This document shows, one piece after another, positions 17,116 through 27,952 of a DNA stretch of 64,000 bases. The translations under genes and the position numbers were made by a program. Every line of letters begins with the position of its first letter. Position 1 is the first letter of the stretch. Source of the stretch: Arsenicicoccus bolidensis DSM 15745 (lineage in GTDB: Bacteria; Actinomycetota; Actinomycetes; Actinomycetales; Dermatophilaceae); the NCBI RefSeq assembly GCF_000426385.1, contig NZ_AUFG01000016.1:24504-88503 (forward strand), written 5' to 3'. Under the pieces are notes generated by a model. The model was not told the origin of the DNA. It ran no database searches and was given only the letters and a program-made list of their open reading frames with translations.

Positions 17116-17627
17116 CCGTCATCGCGACCCGTCCGCACCTGCGCCCCGCGCCGGTGATCGCCCCGGAGCCGCTGGACACCGCCGGCGGCGTCGTCACCCT
17201 GCCGCTCGACGACGAGCCCGACCACGACCGCCAGCCGGTGCTCGCGCTCGACTTCCACGAGCGGGACGCCTTCTTCGGGCCCCAGCCGACCGCCAGCGCG
17301 GACCTGCCGTCCGCCCGGGTCTGGGCCCAGCAGGTCAGTCAGGCCCTCGTGGAGGTGCTCGGAGCGCATCGGCCGGTCAGCCAGCTGGTGCGCTGGACCA
17401 CCACCGACGTCTACGCCCGGCTGGCGCGCGGGTCGCAGGCCGTCGGCAACCGGCACGCACGTCGTGGCCGACGCCCGGTCGTGCGCAGCGTCCACGTCTC
17501 GGGCGACCGCGACGGCCTCGCCGAGGTGACGGCGGTCGTCGTCGTGGGCGAGCGGGTCCGTGCGCTGGCCTTCCGGATGGTCGGTCGCGACGGCCGCTGG
17601 GTCATCGACGAGCTCGTGGTGGGCTGA
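17112..17627 (+). CDS. Rv3235-family protein
   Basis: 171 residues. Soluble alpha/beta protein with a disordered Pro-rich start and a C-terminal module (WAQQVSQALVEVLGAHRP, SQLVRWTTTDVYARLARG, RSVHVSGDRDGLAEVTAVVV, RALAFRMVGRDGRWVIDEL) typical of the actinobacterial Rv3235 family (DUF6459), whose fold looks like an NTF2/TIM44-type cone. Function unknown. ATG overlaps the LysM gene stop (ATGA). It converges with secA, as Rv3235 lies close to secA1 (Rv3240c) in M. tuberculosis, so a link with export has been speculated from gene order only. A strong shared terminator separates it from secA. Confidence 0.85.
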   Translation: MTVIATRPHLRPAPVIAPEPLDTAGGVVTLPLDDEPDHDRQPVLALDFHERDAFFGPQPTASADLPSARVWAQQVSQALVEVLGAHRPVSQLVRWTTTDVYARLARGSQAVGNRHARRGRRPVVRSVHVSGDRDGLAEVTAVVVVGERVRALAFRMVGRDGRWVIDELVVG

Positions 17628-17638
17628 CCCCACCAGCA

Positions 17639-17679
17639 CGAACGCCCCCGCACCCGGCTACCCGGTGCGGGGGCGTTCG
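17639..17679. terminator. Bidirectional terminator between Rv3235-like gene and secA
   Basis: Long perfect hairpin: arm CGAACGCCCCCGCACCCGG pairs with CGGTGCGGGGGCGTTCG around a short loop. It lies between two convergent genes, so it can serve both strands; on the plus strand it is followed by TCGTC rather than a U-run. Confidence 0.85.
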
Positions 17680-17692
17680 TCATACAGGCTGG

Positions 17693-20425
<2,733 letters not shown>

Positions 20426-20530
20426 GTTGAGCTCCCTCGATGATGGATGACGCGTGGGGGCCGACCCCCTGGTCGGCGCACACCTGGCCCAGGGTAGTCC
20501 GTCCTGCGGGCGCTGGGTGGCAACCCGGCG

Positions 20531-21886
20531 TCAGCGAGCTGGTCGGTCCGCACGCACGCCGTCATGGACAACGTCGGGGACGCCGAGCCAGTGCCCGAGC
20601 GTGGACAGCTCCTGCTGCAGCGCGACCACGGCCTCCTCCGACGCGGCGCCGTCCTCCCAGTGCAGCCCGCGGACGAGCAACCGGCCGGTGGGCCGGTCCG
20701 CCTTGAGGTCCACGCGCGCCACGAGCCGCTCGCCGTGCAGGAACGGCAGGACGTAGTAGCCGTGCACCCGCAGCTCGGCGGGCACATAGATCTCGAGTCG
20801 GAAGTCGAAGCCGAACAGCGCCCGGGTCCGGTCCCGCTGCCAGACCAGCGAGTCGAACGGGCTGAGCAGGGCGCTCGCCGTCACCGTGCGAGGCACCCTG
20901 GCGTCCCGGTGCACGTATGCCGCCGCGCGCCACCCCTCGACGGTCACCGGGACGAGCGCTCCCGCCGCCACGAGGTCGGCGACCGCGGGGCCGACCTGCT
21001 GGGGCGAGAGGCGGAAGAAGTCCCGCAGGCAGCGCAGCGTGCCGACCCCCAGCGCGCGGGCGGACAGCTCGACCAGCCGCCGGACGTGCTCGGCGTCGAG
21101 CGTGGCGTGGGGCTCGGCCTGGGGCTTGGCGTAGGGCTCGGCGGACGATGTCGGCGATGTCGGCGATGTCGAGGACGACACCTCGGCGGCGGCCCGCGCG
21201 GCGCGTGCGGCGGCCACGTCGTCCAGGACGGTGCGGGGCAGGACGCGCTCCAGGGCGGCATACCGCCGCTCGAAGCCGGCCGTCCGCCCGGCGCTGGTGA
21301 TCCGCCCGGCCCAGAAGAGGTGCTCGAGGGCGTTCTTGACCATGGACCAGTTCCAGCCCCAGTCGTCCCGCTGCCGGGGCAGGTCGTGGGCCAGGGCGCG
21401 CTCGACCTCGCGCGAGGTCAGCGGACCGCGCGTGACGACCTCTGCCAGCACCGCGGCCACGAGCTCGGGGTGCTCCTGGGCGACCCGGCGCATGCCGCCC
21501 CAGGCGTCGTCCTCGGCCCGGCGCATCCGCACGTCGAGCAGCGGCCAGGTGGTGGGCGGGACCAGGCTGGCCTCGTGGGCCCAGTACTCCACCATGCGGC
21601 GGGGGGCACGGTCACGCAGCCGGTCCAGCAGGGCCGTGTCGTAGGCGCCGACGCGGGAGAAGAACGGGAGGTAGTGGCTGCGGGTGAGGACGTTGACCGA
21701 GTCGATCTGGACGACCTGGACGGTGGACAGGACCCGCACGAGGTCGCGTGCCGTCACCACCTCCGGGTGGGGGCGGGTGAAGCCCTGGGCCCCGAGCGCC
21801 ATACGACGGGCCTGCGACAAGGTGAGCCGACGCACCGGGGAGGCCGGCCCGGTGGCGGTCCCGAGATCGTCCCGTCGCGCGGTCAT
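20531..21886 (-). CDS. Winged-helix DNA glycosylase of the AlkX/YcaQ family
   Basis: 451 residues. ATG 21886 overlaps the stop of the upstream response-regulator gene (ATGA). N-terminal LTLSQARRMALGAQGF, then the catalytic motif QIDSVNVLTRSHYLPFFSR (Q-phi-D), RMVEYWAHEASLVP, and C-terminal SPFDSLVWQRDRTRALFGFD and RLEIYVPAELRVHGYYVLPF. The family removes alkylated or interstrand-crosslinked bases; AlkZ has Q-phi-Q and protects antibiotic producers, AlkX/YcaQ has Q-phi-D as here. A low-complexity Ser/Thr/Pro insert near residues 230-255 is encoded by three tandem GATGTCGGC-like nonamers (around 21147-21173). Likely a repair enzyme for endogenous or environmental alkylation. Coupling to a regulator gene is unusual. 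Confidence 0.85.
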   Translation of the reverse strand: MTARRDDLGTATGPASPVRRLTLSQARRMALGAQGFTRPHPEVVTARDLVRVLSTVQVVQIDSVNVLTRSHYLPFFSRVGAYDTALLDRLRDRAPRRMVEYWAHEASLVPPTTWPLLDVRMRRAEDDAWGGMRRVAQEHPELVAAVLAEVVTRGPLTSREVERALAHDLPRQRDDWGWNWSMVKNALEHLFWAGRITSAGRTAGFERRYAALERVLPRTVLDDVAAARAARAAAEVSSSTSPTSPTSSAEPYAKPQAEPHATLDAEHVRRLVELSARALGVGTLRCLRDFFRLSPQQVGPAVADLVAAGALVPVTVEGWRAAAYVHRDARVPRTVTASALLSPFDSLVWQRDRTRALFGFDFRLEIYVPAELRVHGYYVLPFLHGERLVARVDLKADRPTGRLLVRGLHWEDGAASEEAVVALQQELSTLGHWLGVPDVVHDGVRADRPAR

Positions 21887-22605
21887 TCGGGCAGTTCGAG
21901 GATCTTCTGGCGGACGGCGTACATCACGGCCTCCATCCTCGAGTGCAGCTGGAGCTTCTCGAGGATGTTGCGGACGTGGTTCTTGACGGTGTTCTCCGAG
22001 ATGAACAGGTCCGTGGCGATGTCCTTGTTGGCCATCCCACGCGCCACCAGCTTGAGGACCTGCAGCTCGCGGTCCGTGAGGCGGGGCACGGGCATCTGCT
22101 GCCCCTCCTCCTGCCGCTTCATCATCAGCGCGAACTCGGCGAGCAGCTTGGAGGCCATGGGCGGGGAGATCAGCGACTGACCCGCGTGGACCTGGCGGAT
22201 CCCGACCGCGATGTCCTCGCCGGGCACGTCCTTGAGCAGGTAGCCCGTCGCGCCGGCCCGCACGGCGTCGTACAGGTCCTGCTCCTCGTCGGAGATCGTC
22301 AGCATGATCACCTTGCTCGACGGGACGACCTCCCGCACCCGGGCCGTGGCCTCGGGGCCGGACAGCCGGGGCATGCGCACGTCCATGAGGACGACGTCCG
22401 GGATGAGCTCCTCGGCCTGCGCGACCGCGTCGGCGCCGTCGCTGGCCTCCCCCACGATCTCGATGTCGGGCTCCTGGGCGAGCACCATCTCCAGACCCCG
22501 GCGATAGAGCACGTGGTCGTCGGCGACCAGCACCCGGATCCGCTCTGGCCGCGTCCGGTCGCCGGGGGCGTGGGATCGGGGGTGGATGTCCTGGATGCCC
22601 GTCAT
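21883..22605 (-). CDS. NarL/FixJ-family response regulator
   Basis: 240 residues from ATG 22605 (frame is open to 22683; start uncertain because the ribosome site is weak). Receiver domain RIRVLVADDHVLYRRGLEMV with acidic pair AD-D and the phospho-acceptor Asp in DVVLMDVRMP, conserved Thr/Ser in VIMLTISDEE and Lys in GYLLKDVPGED. A linker of about 50 residues leads to a LuxR-type helix-turn-helix: RLTDRELQVLKLVARGMANKDIATDLFISENTVKNHV. No histidine kinase is adjacent, so it is an orphan regulator here; partner unknown. It is translationally coupled to alkX and lies between hpf and secA, an insertion relative to mycobacterial gene order. Confidence 0.9.
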   Translation of the reverse strand: MTGIQDIHPRSHAPGDRTRPERIRVLVADDHVLYRRGLEMVLAQEPDIEIVGEASDGADAVAQAEELIPDVVLMDVRMPRLSGPEATARVREVVPSSKVIMLTISDEEQDLYDAVRAGATGYLLKDVPGEDIAVGIRQVHAGQSLISPPMASKLLAEFALMMKRQEEGQQMPVPRLTDRELQVLKLVARGMANKDIATDLFISENTVKNHVRNILEKLQLHSRMEAVMYAVRQKILELPE

Positions 22606-22671
22606 GCCCGCATGATGCCACGGTGGTGGGCCCCAGCCCGGTCTGGCGTGCCGGTCACGCCCGCGTGCCGA

Positions 22672-22700
22672 GGGGCGGCCCACCCGTGGTGGGCCGCCCC
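22672..22700 (-). terminator. Terminator after hpf
   Basis: Perfect 13-bp hairpin, arms GGGGCGGCCCACC and GGTGGGCCGCCCC, three-base loop, starting 22 bases past the hpf stop on the minus strand. It separates hpf from the response-regulator gene. Confidence 0.75.
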
Positions 22701-22722
22701 TGGGCGGTGGTGCGAGCGGCGG

Positions 22723-23424
22723 TCAGGTCGAACGACTCTCGAGGTCGGACTCGGGCTGCACCTCGCTGTCGAGGTGCAGCACGCCGTAGGACCAGCCGCG
22801 CCGGCGGTAGAGCACGCTGGGCGTGCCCGAGTCGGCGTCGGTGAACAGGAAGAAGTCGTGCCCGACCATCTCCATCTCGTAGAGCGCCTGCTCGAGGTTC
22901 ATGGGAGCGGAGCTGTGGTGCTTGACGCGGACCTCGATCGGTGAGTCCGCGACCTCGACCACCTCGGGGCCGTCGTCCTCCGGGGTGGCGGAGGGGCTCT
23001 CCCCGGCTCCTGCGCCGGAGCCCGCGTCGGTGGCGGTGAGCTGCGGCGTGGCGGCGGCACCGGGTCCGGCGTCGACCAGCTGGGCGGGGGGCGGCACGTC
23101 GGTGGACGTGGTGACCTTGCGGCGCTTGCCGCGACGGCGGTCGTTGGCCTTCTTGAGCCGGTCCAGGAGCTTGTCCGCCGCGACGTCGAAGGCGGCGTAC
23201 TTGTCGTCCGAGGTCGCCTCGGCCCGGATGACCGGGCCCTTGACGCGGCACGTGATCTCGACGGTCATGGTGCCCACGCCGTTGGCGCTGCCGTGCTTGG
23301 AGACGACGATGTCCAGACGAGGATCGCGGTTGGCGAGCAGCTCGATCTTGTCGAGCTTCTCCTGCGCGTGGTCTCGGAACCGGTCGGTGACGGGGACGTG
23401 ACGGCCGGTGATCTGGATGTCCAT
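22723..23424 (-). CDS. hpf: Long-form ribosome hibernation promoting factor
   Basis: 233 residues from ATG 23424, set by AGGAGG 7-8 bases upstream. N-terminal S30AE domain begins MDIQITGRHVPVTDRFRDHA and includes KIELLANRDPRLDIVVSKHG and IRAEATSDDKYAAFDVAADK. A long disordered Ala/Gly/Pro-rich linker (about 100-165) leads to the C-terminal dimerisation domain (KHHSSAPMNLEQALYEMEMVGHDFFLF). Long HPF binds the 30S decoding site and joins two ribosomes into 100S dimers in stationary phase or hypoxia. It follows comF by ten bases. The leader carries a CAGGCCC/GGGCCTG hairpin (23461-23477) upstream of the ribosome site that could affect its expression. Confidence 0.95.
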   Translation of the reverse strand: MDIQITGRHVPVTDRFRDHAQEKLDKIELLANRDPRLDIVVSKHGSANGVGTMTVEITCRVKGPVIRAEATSDDKYAAFDVAADKLLDRLKKANDRRRGKRRKVTTSTDVPPPAQLVDAGPGAAATPQLTATDAGSGAGAGESPSATPEDDGPEVVEVADSPIEVRVKHHSSAPMNLEQALYEMEMVGHDFFLFTDADSGTPSVLYRRRGWSYGVLHLDSEVQPESDLESRST

Positions 23425-23434
23425 GAATTCCCTC

Positions 23435-24286
23435 CTAGGGAGTGACCTGCTCGACATACTCAGGCCCGTCGGGCCTGCGGAGAACTGTGTCGAACCACCC
23501 CCGTCCATCTGGGAGGACCACGCTCGTCATCGAGCCGTTACCCGACGTTAGCGCACGCCGTCGGTGATTGCCCAGCGCGCCCCGTGGCGGGTTGCGGCGG
23601 GTCGCGGCGACCACCACGGCACCGGCCACCTCCACCCCCTCGGAGCGCAGCGCCCGGGCGGCCTCGACGAGCGTGGCGCCGGTGGTCAGCAGGTCGTCCA
23701 CCAGCAGCACCGGCCGCCCACGCAGGTGCTCGCACGCACCTCGCGAGGTCACGCGCATGGCTCCACGCAGGTTGACCGCGCGTGCCTCCTGACCCAGCAG
23801 CGCCTGGTCGGCGGGACGGCCCCGCGTCGTGAGGACGGAGCGGTATGACGCCCCGGCCACCTCGCCGGACGCGGCCGCGACGAGCTGCTCGAGCGGGCGG
23901 TCGCCCCGCCGCCGGCGGGCGGCCGGGGACGTGGGGACCGGAACCACCGCCACGCCCCGCCGCGGGGGCGGGCGCAGCGCCCCGACCGCCAGGTCGAGCG
24001 CCGGGACGAGCAGCTCGAGCAGGGTGCCGCGCAGGTCGCGCCGCCCCTCGTCCTTGTAGGCGTGCAGCACCCGGCGGACGACGCCGTCGTTGACCGCCGT
24101 GGCCACGACGGCCGGCAGACCCGGCGGGCAGGGGTCGGGCAGCACGACGCGGGGACCGCCGGGGTAGCACCACCCCCACAGGGCCGATCGGCAGGCCGGG
24201 CACACCCGGCCGCCTGGACGGCCGCACGCGCCGCACACCACCGGGAGCGCCAGGTCGACCAGGGCGGAGGCGAGCGTGGGAGTCAC
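23435..24286 (-). CDS. comF: ComF-family phosphoribosyltransferase
   Basis: About 283 residues from GTG 24286 (frame open to 24328). N-terminal zinc-ribbon-like CGACGRPGGRVCPACRS, central HAYKDEGRRDLRG and VVPVPTSPAARRRRG, and the PRPP-binding loop PVLLVDDLLTTGATLVEAAR. ComF proteins assist DNA uptake in naturally competent bacteria, but in actinobacteria the role is unclear. The last 45 codons, after VVVAATRRNPPRGALG, go beyond the usual family end and have many A/T-ending codons, so they look like translation into the hpf leader. Gene order lpqB-comF-hpf matches Rv3244c-Rv3242c-Rv3241c. Confidence 0.88.
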   Translation of the reverse strand: MTPTLASALVDLALPVVCGACGRPGGRVCPACRSALWGWCYPGGPRVVLPDPCPPGLPAVVATAVNDGVVRRVLHAYKDEGRRDLRGTLLELLVPALDLAVGALRPPPRRGVAVVPVPTSPAARRRRGDRPLEQLVAAASGEVAGASYRSVLTTRGRPADQALLGQEARAVNLRGAMRVTSRGACEHLRGRPVLLVDDLLTTGATLVEAARALRSEGVEVAGAVVVAATRRNPPRGALGNHRRRALTSGNGSMTSVVLPDGRGWFDTVLRRPDGPEYVEQVTP

Positions 24287-24383
24287 GCGCCCCAGCGTCC
24301 CACCCGCGTGGCAGCGGGCGGACGGCATACGGCCGGCCTGTGGATGGGGCCCGTCGGCCGTCCACAGGTCGACGTGCGCCAGC

Positions 24384-26156
24384 TCAGTGGCCGGGGACCA
24401 CGAAGTCGCTGGTGCTGGACACGATCGGGGTCAGGCCGTTGCCGGACCGGACCAGCGCGGCGCCGCGGCGCGTGGTGACCACGATGCTGCGGCTGCCGCC
24501 GAAGGTCGTGATGCCCGTGGGGTTGCGGACCGTCCCCAGCACCTGGCTGGGTCCGCTGATCGGGGCGATCACCACCCGCTGCTCGCTCTTGGTGTCGACG
24601 GCGCCGACCACGCCGATCGTCTCGGCGTCGAGCCAGGTCGCGTCGGTCACGTCCGTCGAGGCACCGCCCACGGCGATCGGCGTGGCCAGCCCCACGGGGC
24701 GACCGTCGCGGCGTAGCACGCCGGCGACCCCCACGGTGGACGGCCCGCCACCGATCGGCTCGGACACGACGAGGACGCGCTGCCCCTCCGCGGAGGGCCG
24801 CAGGGCGACCACCCTCCGGTCGGCCAGCCACGGCACGTTGATCGCGACCGGTGGGCGACCGCTCAGGTCGGAGGTCGGCTGGACGAGCACGCGGGTGCCC
24901 GCGGTGGTCCGACCGGCCAGCCAGAGGTAGCCCGCGGGGTCGTAGGCCGGGCGGGTGAGGTCGGTGGCGAACCCGCGCACCCGCACCAGCCGGCCGTCCC
25001 GCCAGCGGGCCAGCTCCTCCTCGTCGCCGTCGAGGCCCGCGATCTCGTGCCCGTCGGCGGATGCGGCGAGGCGATACCACTCCGGGCCGACGTCGGGCAG
25101 CGGGGGGCCGTCCGCGCGCGCCTCCTTGCGCGACCGGTTCTCGGTGAGCTGGCGCGGGTCGACCCGCTCCAGGCTGGCGCCGCTGCGCAGCAGGACCGGG
25201 CCGGTCGGCGCCTCGGCGTCGCGCAGGTCCACGTCCTCCGCCCCGAGGGCGCGGTCCGGCAGCCCGGGCACGCTGAGCCGGGCGCCGTCCGCCTCCAGCT
25301 GCACCGCGTCGACGCCTCCGACGGCGGTCAGGGTCGTCGTGATCTGCTGCCACATGCGCCGCCGGTTGAGGTCGTCCGCGTTGAGGGCCCGGCTGCTGAG
25401 GACCACGCGGGCCGTGCCGCCCTCGACCGACACCGAGCCGTGGGCCAGCTCGGTGTACTCCGGCACCCCCGTCAGGACCGCGCCCTGCAGGTAGGTCGGG
25501 GGCGGCGCGAGCTGGGCCCGCGCGAGCCGGGTCACGAGCCCCGGGCCCTGCAGGAACCAGCGCCGGTCGGTCACGCCCGTGCCATCCGGCGTGACATAGG
25601 TGATGGGGAAGCTGGTGTAGAGGCCGAAGTCCGCGCGGCTGATCCACACCGTCGGCCGTCCGTCCAGGCCGCCGTCGATGCGCCACTGGTCACCGACCTT
25701 GACCAGGCGCAGCGCGACCGATCGCGTCTGGCCGGGCGGCAGCTCGGCGTAGTGCCCCTCGCGGTCCAGCTGGGCGCTGATGCGCCCCGTCACCGTCACC
25801 GTGCCGGGCGCGGTGACCTTGACCGTGAGCGCCTCGGGGCCGTCGTAGATCCAGGCCGAGCCGTCCGGCTGCCACTGGCCCGACGCCCTGGGGGTGAGGT
25901 ACTCCCGCGCCACGCTGCTGTCGTCGTCCGCCCCCAGGCCCTGCCGCAGGAAGTCCGTCACCAGGTCGTCGGCGTCCGACCCGGACACCGGTCCGCGCGG
26001 GATGATCCGCACCCCCGCGTCCTGCGCGCCGCCGACCGCCTGCCCCTGGACCACCGGCGTCGATCTCGGCAGCCCGGAGCAGCCCGCCGCCAGGACCGCG
26101 GCCGCGAGCGCGAGGCCCCAGGCACGGGCCGTATGACGTGCCCGGCCCGGCCTCAC
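24384..26156 (-). CDS. lpqB: Lipoprotein LpqB, MtrAB-associated
   Basis: 590 residues from GTG 26156, which overlaps the mtrB stop (GTGA). Signal sequence GLALAAAVLAAGCSGLP with lipobox LAAG-C; GerMN-like domains follow (about residues 60-320, e.g. PPTYLQGAVLTGVPEY), then a beta-propeller-like C-terminal half with WYRLAASADGHEIAGLD, PAYDPAGYLWLAG and GITTFGGSRSIVVTTR blades. LpqB is anchored in the outer leaflet of the cytoplasmic membrane and interacts with the MtrB extracellular domain, modulating MtrA phosphorylation and cell wall/division responses. Length close to the mycobacterial protein. Confidence 0.95.
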   Translation of the reverse strand: MRPGRARHTARAWGLALAAAVLAAGCSGLPRSTPVVQGQAVGGAQDAGVRIIPRGPVSGSDADDLVTDFLRQGLGADDDSSVAREYLTPRASGQWQPDGSAWIYDGPEALTVKVTAPGTVTVTGRISAQLDREGHYAELPPGQTRSVALRLVKVGDQWRIDGGLDGRPTVWISRADFGLYTSFPITYVTPDGTGVTDRRWFLQGPGLVTRLARAQLAPPPTYLQGAVLTGVPEYTELAHGSVSVEGGTARVVLSSRALNADDLNRRRMWQQITTTLTAVGGVDAVQLEADGARLSVPGLPDRALGAEDVDLRDAEAPTGPVLLRSGASLERVDPRQLTENRSRKEARADGPPLPDVGPEWYRLAASADGHEIAGLDGDEEELARWRDGRLVRVRGFATDLTRPAYDPAGYLWLAGRTTAGTRVLVQPTSDLSGRPPVAINVPWLADRRVVALRPSAEGQRVLVVSEPIGGGPSTVGVAGVLRRDGRPVGLATPIAVGGASTDVTDATWLDAETIGVVGAVDTKSEQRVVIAPISGPSQVLGTVRNPTGITTFGGSRSIVVTTRRGAALVRSGNGLTPIVSSTSDFVVPGH

Positions 26157-27949
26157 GGGTGGTTCACCCCGGTCGGGTCCTTGTGCGGCGCCGCCGCGAG
26201 CTGGTCGGGCAGCAGCGCGAGGACCCCCGCCGTCCCGACGTCGAGCGAGGTGCCCGGGACCGGGTCGAGGACCTCGTTGGTCGACTGGGTGGGGACCGGC
26301 GGGTTGACGCGCAGGCCGAGGGGCTGCATGGGCAGCGGGGACTCGGTCACGTCCTCGCCGAAGGTCAGCGGCAGCGTGAGGCGGAAGCACGAGCCGACGC
26401 CGGGCTGGCCCCAGGCCTCGAGCCAGCCGTGGTGCAGGTGGGCGTCCTCCATCGAGATGGACAGCCCGAGACCCGTCCCACCGGTGGTGCGCGCCCGAGC
26501 CGGGTCCGCGCGCCAGAACCGGGTGAAGACGAGCGACGCCTCCCCCGGCCGCAGCCCGACCCCGCTGTCGCGGACCGCGACGGCGGCGGCCTGGGCGTTG
26601 CGCCCGATCTCGACGTAGATGGGCTCCCCCTCGCCGTGCTCGATGGCGTTGACGACGAGGTTGCGCAGGACGCGCGTGATCCGCCGCCGGTCCATCTCGG
26701 CGACCACCGGCTGGGTGGGTGCGACGACGCTGACGGTGCTGCCACGACGCTCGGCCAGGGCCGCCGCGTCGTCGACGACCTCCTGCGCGATCTCGCGCAG
26801 GTCGCCGGGCGCCGGCTCGATCGTCGCGGCCCCGGCGTCGATGCGGCTGATCTCGAGCAGGTCGGTCAGGAGGTTCTCGAACCTCTCCAGCTGACCGGTG
26901 AGGAGCTCGGCGCTGCGAGCCGCGCCGGCGGAGAAGTCGCCCCGGGCGTCGTACAGCACGTCGGCCGCCATGCGCACCGTGGTGAGGGGCGTGCGCAGCT
27001 CGTGCGACACGTCCGAGACGAACTGCTGCTGCAGCCGGGACAGCCCCTCGAGCTGGACGATCTGGGTCTGCAGGCTGGACGCCATCCGGTTGAAGGACCG
27101 GCCGAGGACGGCAATGTCGTCGGTGCCCTTGACCGCCATCCGCTGGTCCAGCCGACCCGAGGCGAGCCGCTCGGCCACCTGCGCGGCCCGTCGCACGGGA
27201 TCCACGACGAGCCGGGTGACGACGAACGCCACGCCGCCGATGAGGACGATCAGCAGGCCCCCGGCCAGCAGCAGGTTGCGGGTCACGATGTCGAGGGCCT
27301 TGGACTCGGCCCGCATGGGATAGGCGTAGTAGAGGTCGTAGCCACCCACCCCGGGCGGCAGCTGGACCCGCGCCCCCACGACCACGGTGGGCAGCTCTCC
27401 GTCGTCGCGCGCCAGGGTTACCACCTGGATCTGCTGGTGCCCGCGGTCCGCCTGCACCCGGCCCTGCAGGGTCGCCGGGATCTCGCCGAGGGTGAGGTCC
27501 CCCGCCGCGACGGTCGGCAGCGGCTTGCGCGTGTTGTCCTGCGCGGGCGTGAAGATCACGTCGCGCGACAGGTCGGGGGCCTTGTCCTGCTGCACGATGT
27601 CGGTGGCCATCTGGCGCAGCGCGGCGTCGTCGGTCTTGTCGGCGTCGTCGAACCTCGCCTGCGCCGAGCGCACCCGGGCGGCGGCGTCGTTGGAGGCGGT
27701 CCGCAGCTTCTCCTCGGTGAGGCCGTCGGCCACCCGGCCGTGCAGGTAGGACCCGACGATGAGCAGCATCGCCGTCCCCAGGACCATGGTGCTCGCGACC
27801 GTGCGCAGCAGCAGGGACCGGCTCCACAGCTCGACCAGCCGGTTGACGCCGTGCCGCAGCCACGGCCAGGAGCGTGACAGAGCACCACCCCCGAGACGAG
27901 CGATCCGACCTCGCAGGGCCGCGAGGTCGGACTTGAGGGTGCGGGCCAT
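26153..27949 (-). CDS. mtrB: Sensor histidine kinase MtrB
   Basis: 598 residues. Two membrane segments (about 47-68 and 225-247) bound an extracellular domain of about 155 residues; then HAMP (RLVVDPVRRAAQVAERLASG), HisKA with FVSDVSHELRTPLTTVRMAA (phospho-His in SHELRTP), and HATPase with N-box RNLVVNAIEHGEGEP, G1 VRDSGVGLRP, F-box and G2 TGGTGLGLSI. The C-terminus has a disordered Pro/Thr-rich tail of about 70 residues. MtrB phosphorylates MtrA at sites of septation; targets include cell wall hydrolases and dnaA region in mycobacteria. Starts three bases after the mtrA stop codon; tight operon mtrA-mtrB-lpqB. Confidence 0.97.
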   Translation of the reverse strand: MARTLKSDLAALRGRIARLGGGALSRSWPWLRHGVNRLVELWSRSLLLRTVASTMVLGTAMLLIVGSYLHGRVADGLTEEKLRTASNDAAARVRSAQARFDDADKTDDAALRQMATDIVQQDKAPDLSRDVIFTPAQDNTRKPLPTVAAGDLTLGEIPATLQGRVQADRGHQQIQVVTLARDDGELPTVVVGARVQLPPGVGGYDLYYAYPMRAESKALDIVTRNLLLAGGLLIVLIGGVAFVVTRLVVDPVRRAAQVAERLASGRLDQRMAVKGTDDIAVLGRSFNRMASSLQTQIVQLEGLSRLQQQFVSDVSHELRTPLTTVRMAADVLYDARGDFSAGAARSAELLTGQLERFENLLTDLLEISRIDAGAATIEPAPGDLREIAQEVVDDAAALAERRGSTVSVVAPTQPVVAEMDRRRITRVLRNLVVNAIEHGEGEPIYVEIGRNAQAAAVAVRDSGVGLRPGEASLVFTRFWRADPARARTTGGTGLGLSISMEDAHLHHGWLEAWGQPGVGSCFRLTLPLTFGEDVTESPLPMQPLGLRVNPPVPTQSTNEVLDPVPGTSLDVGTAGVLALLPDQLAAAPHKDPTGVNHP

Positions 27950-27952
27950 GGC

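Noticed and set aside
20531..22621. Fusion of alkX with the response-regulator region
   Set aside because: The frame is open upstream, but the response regulator uses another frame and ATG 21886 overlaps its stop.
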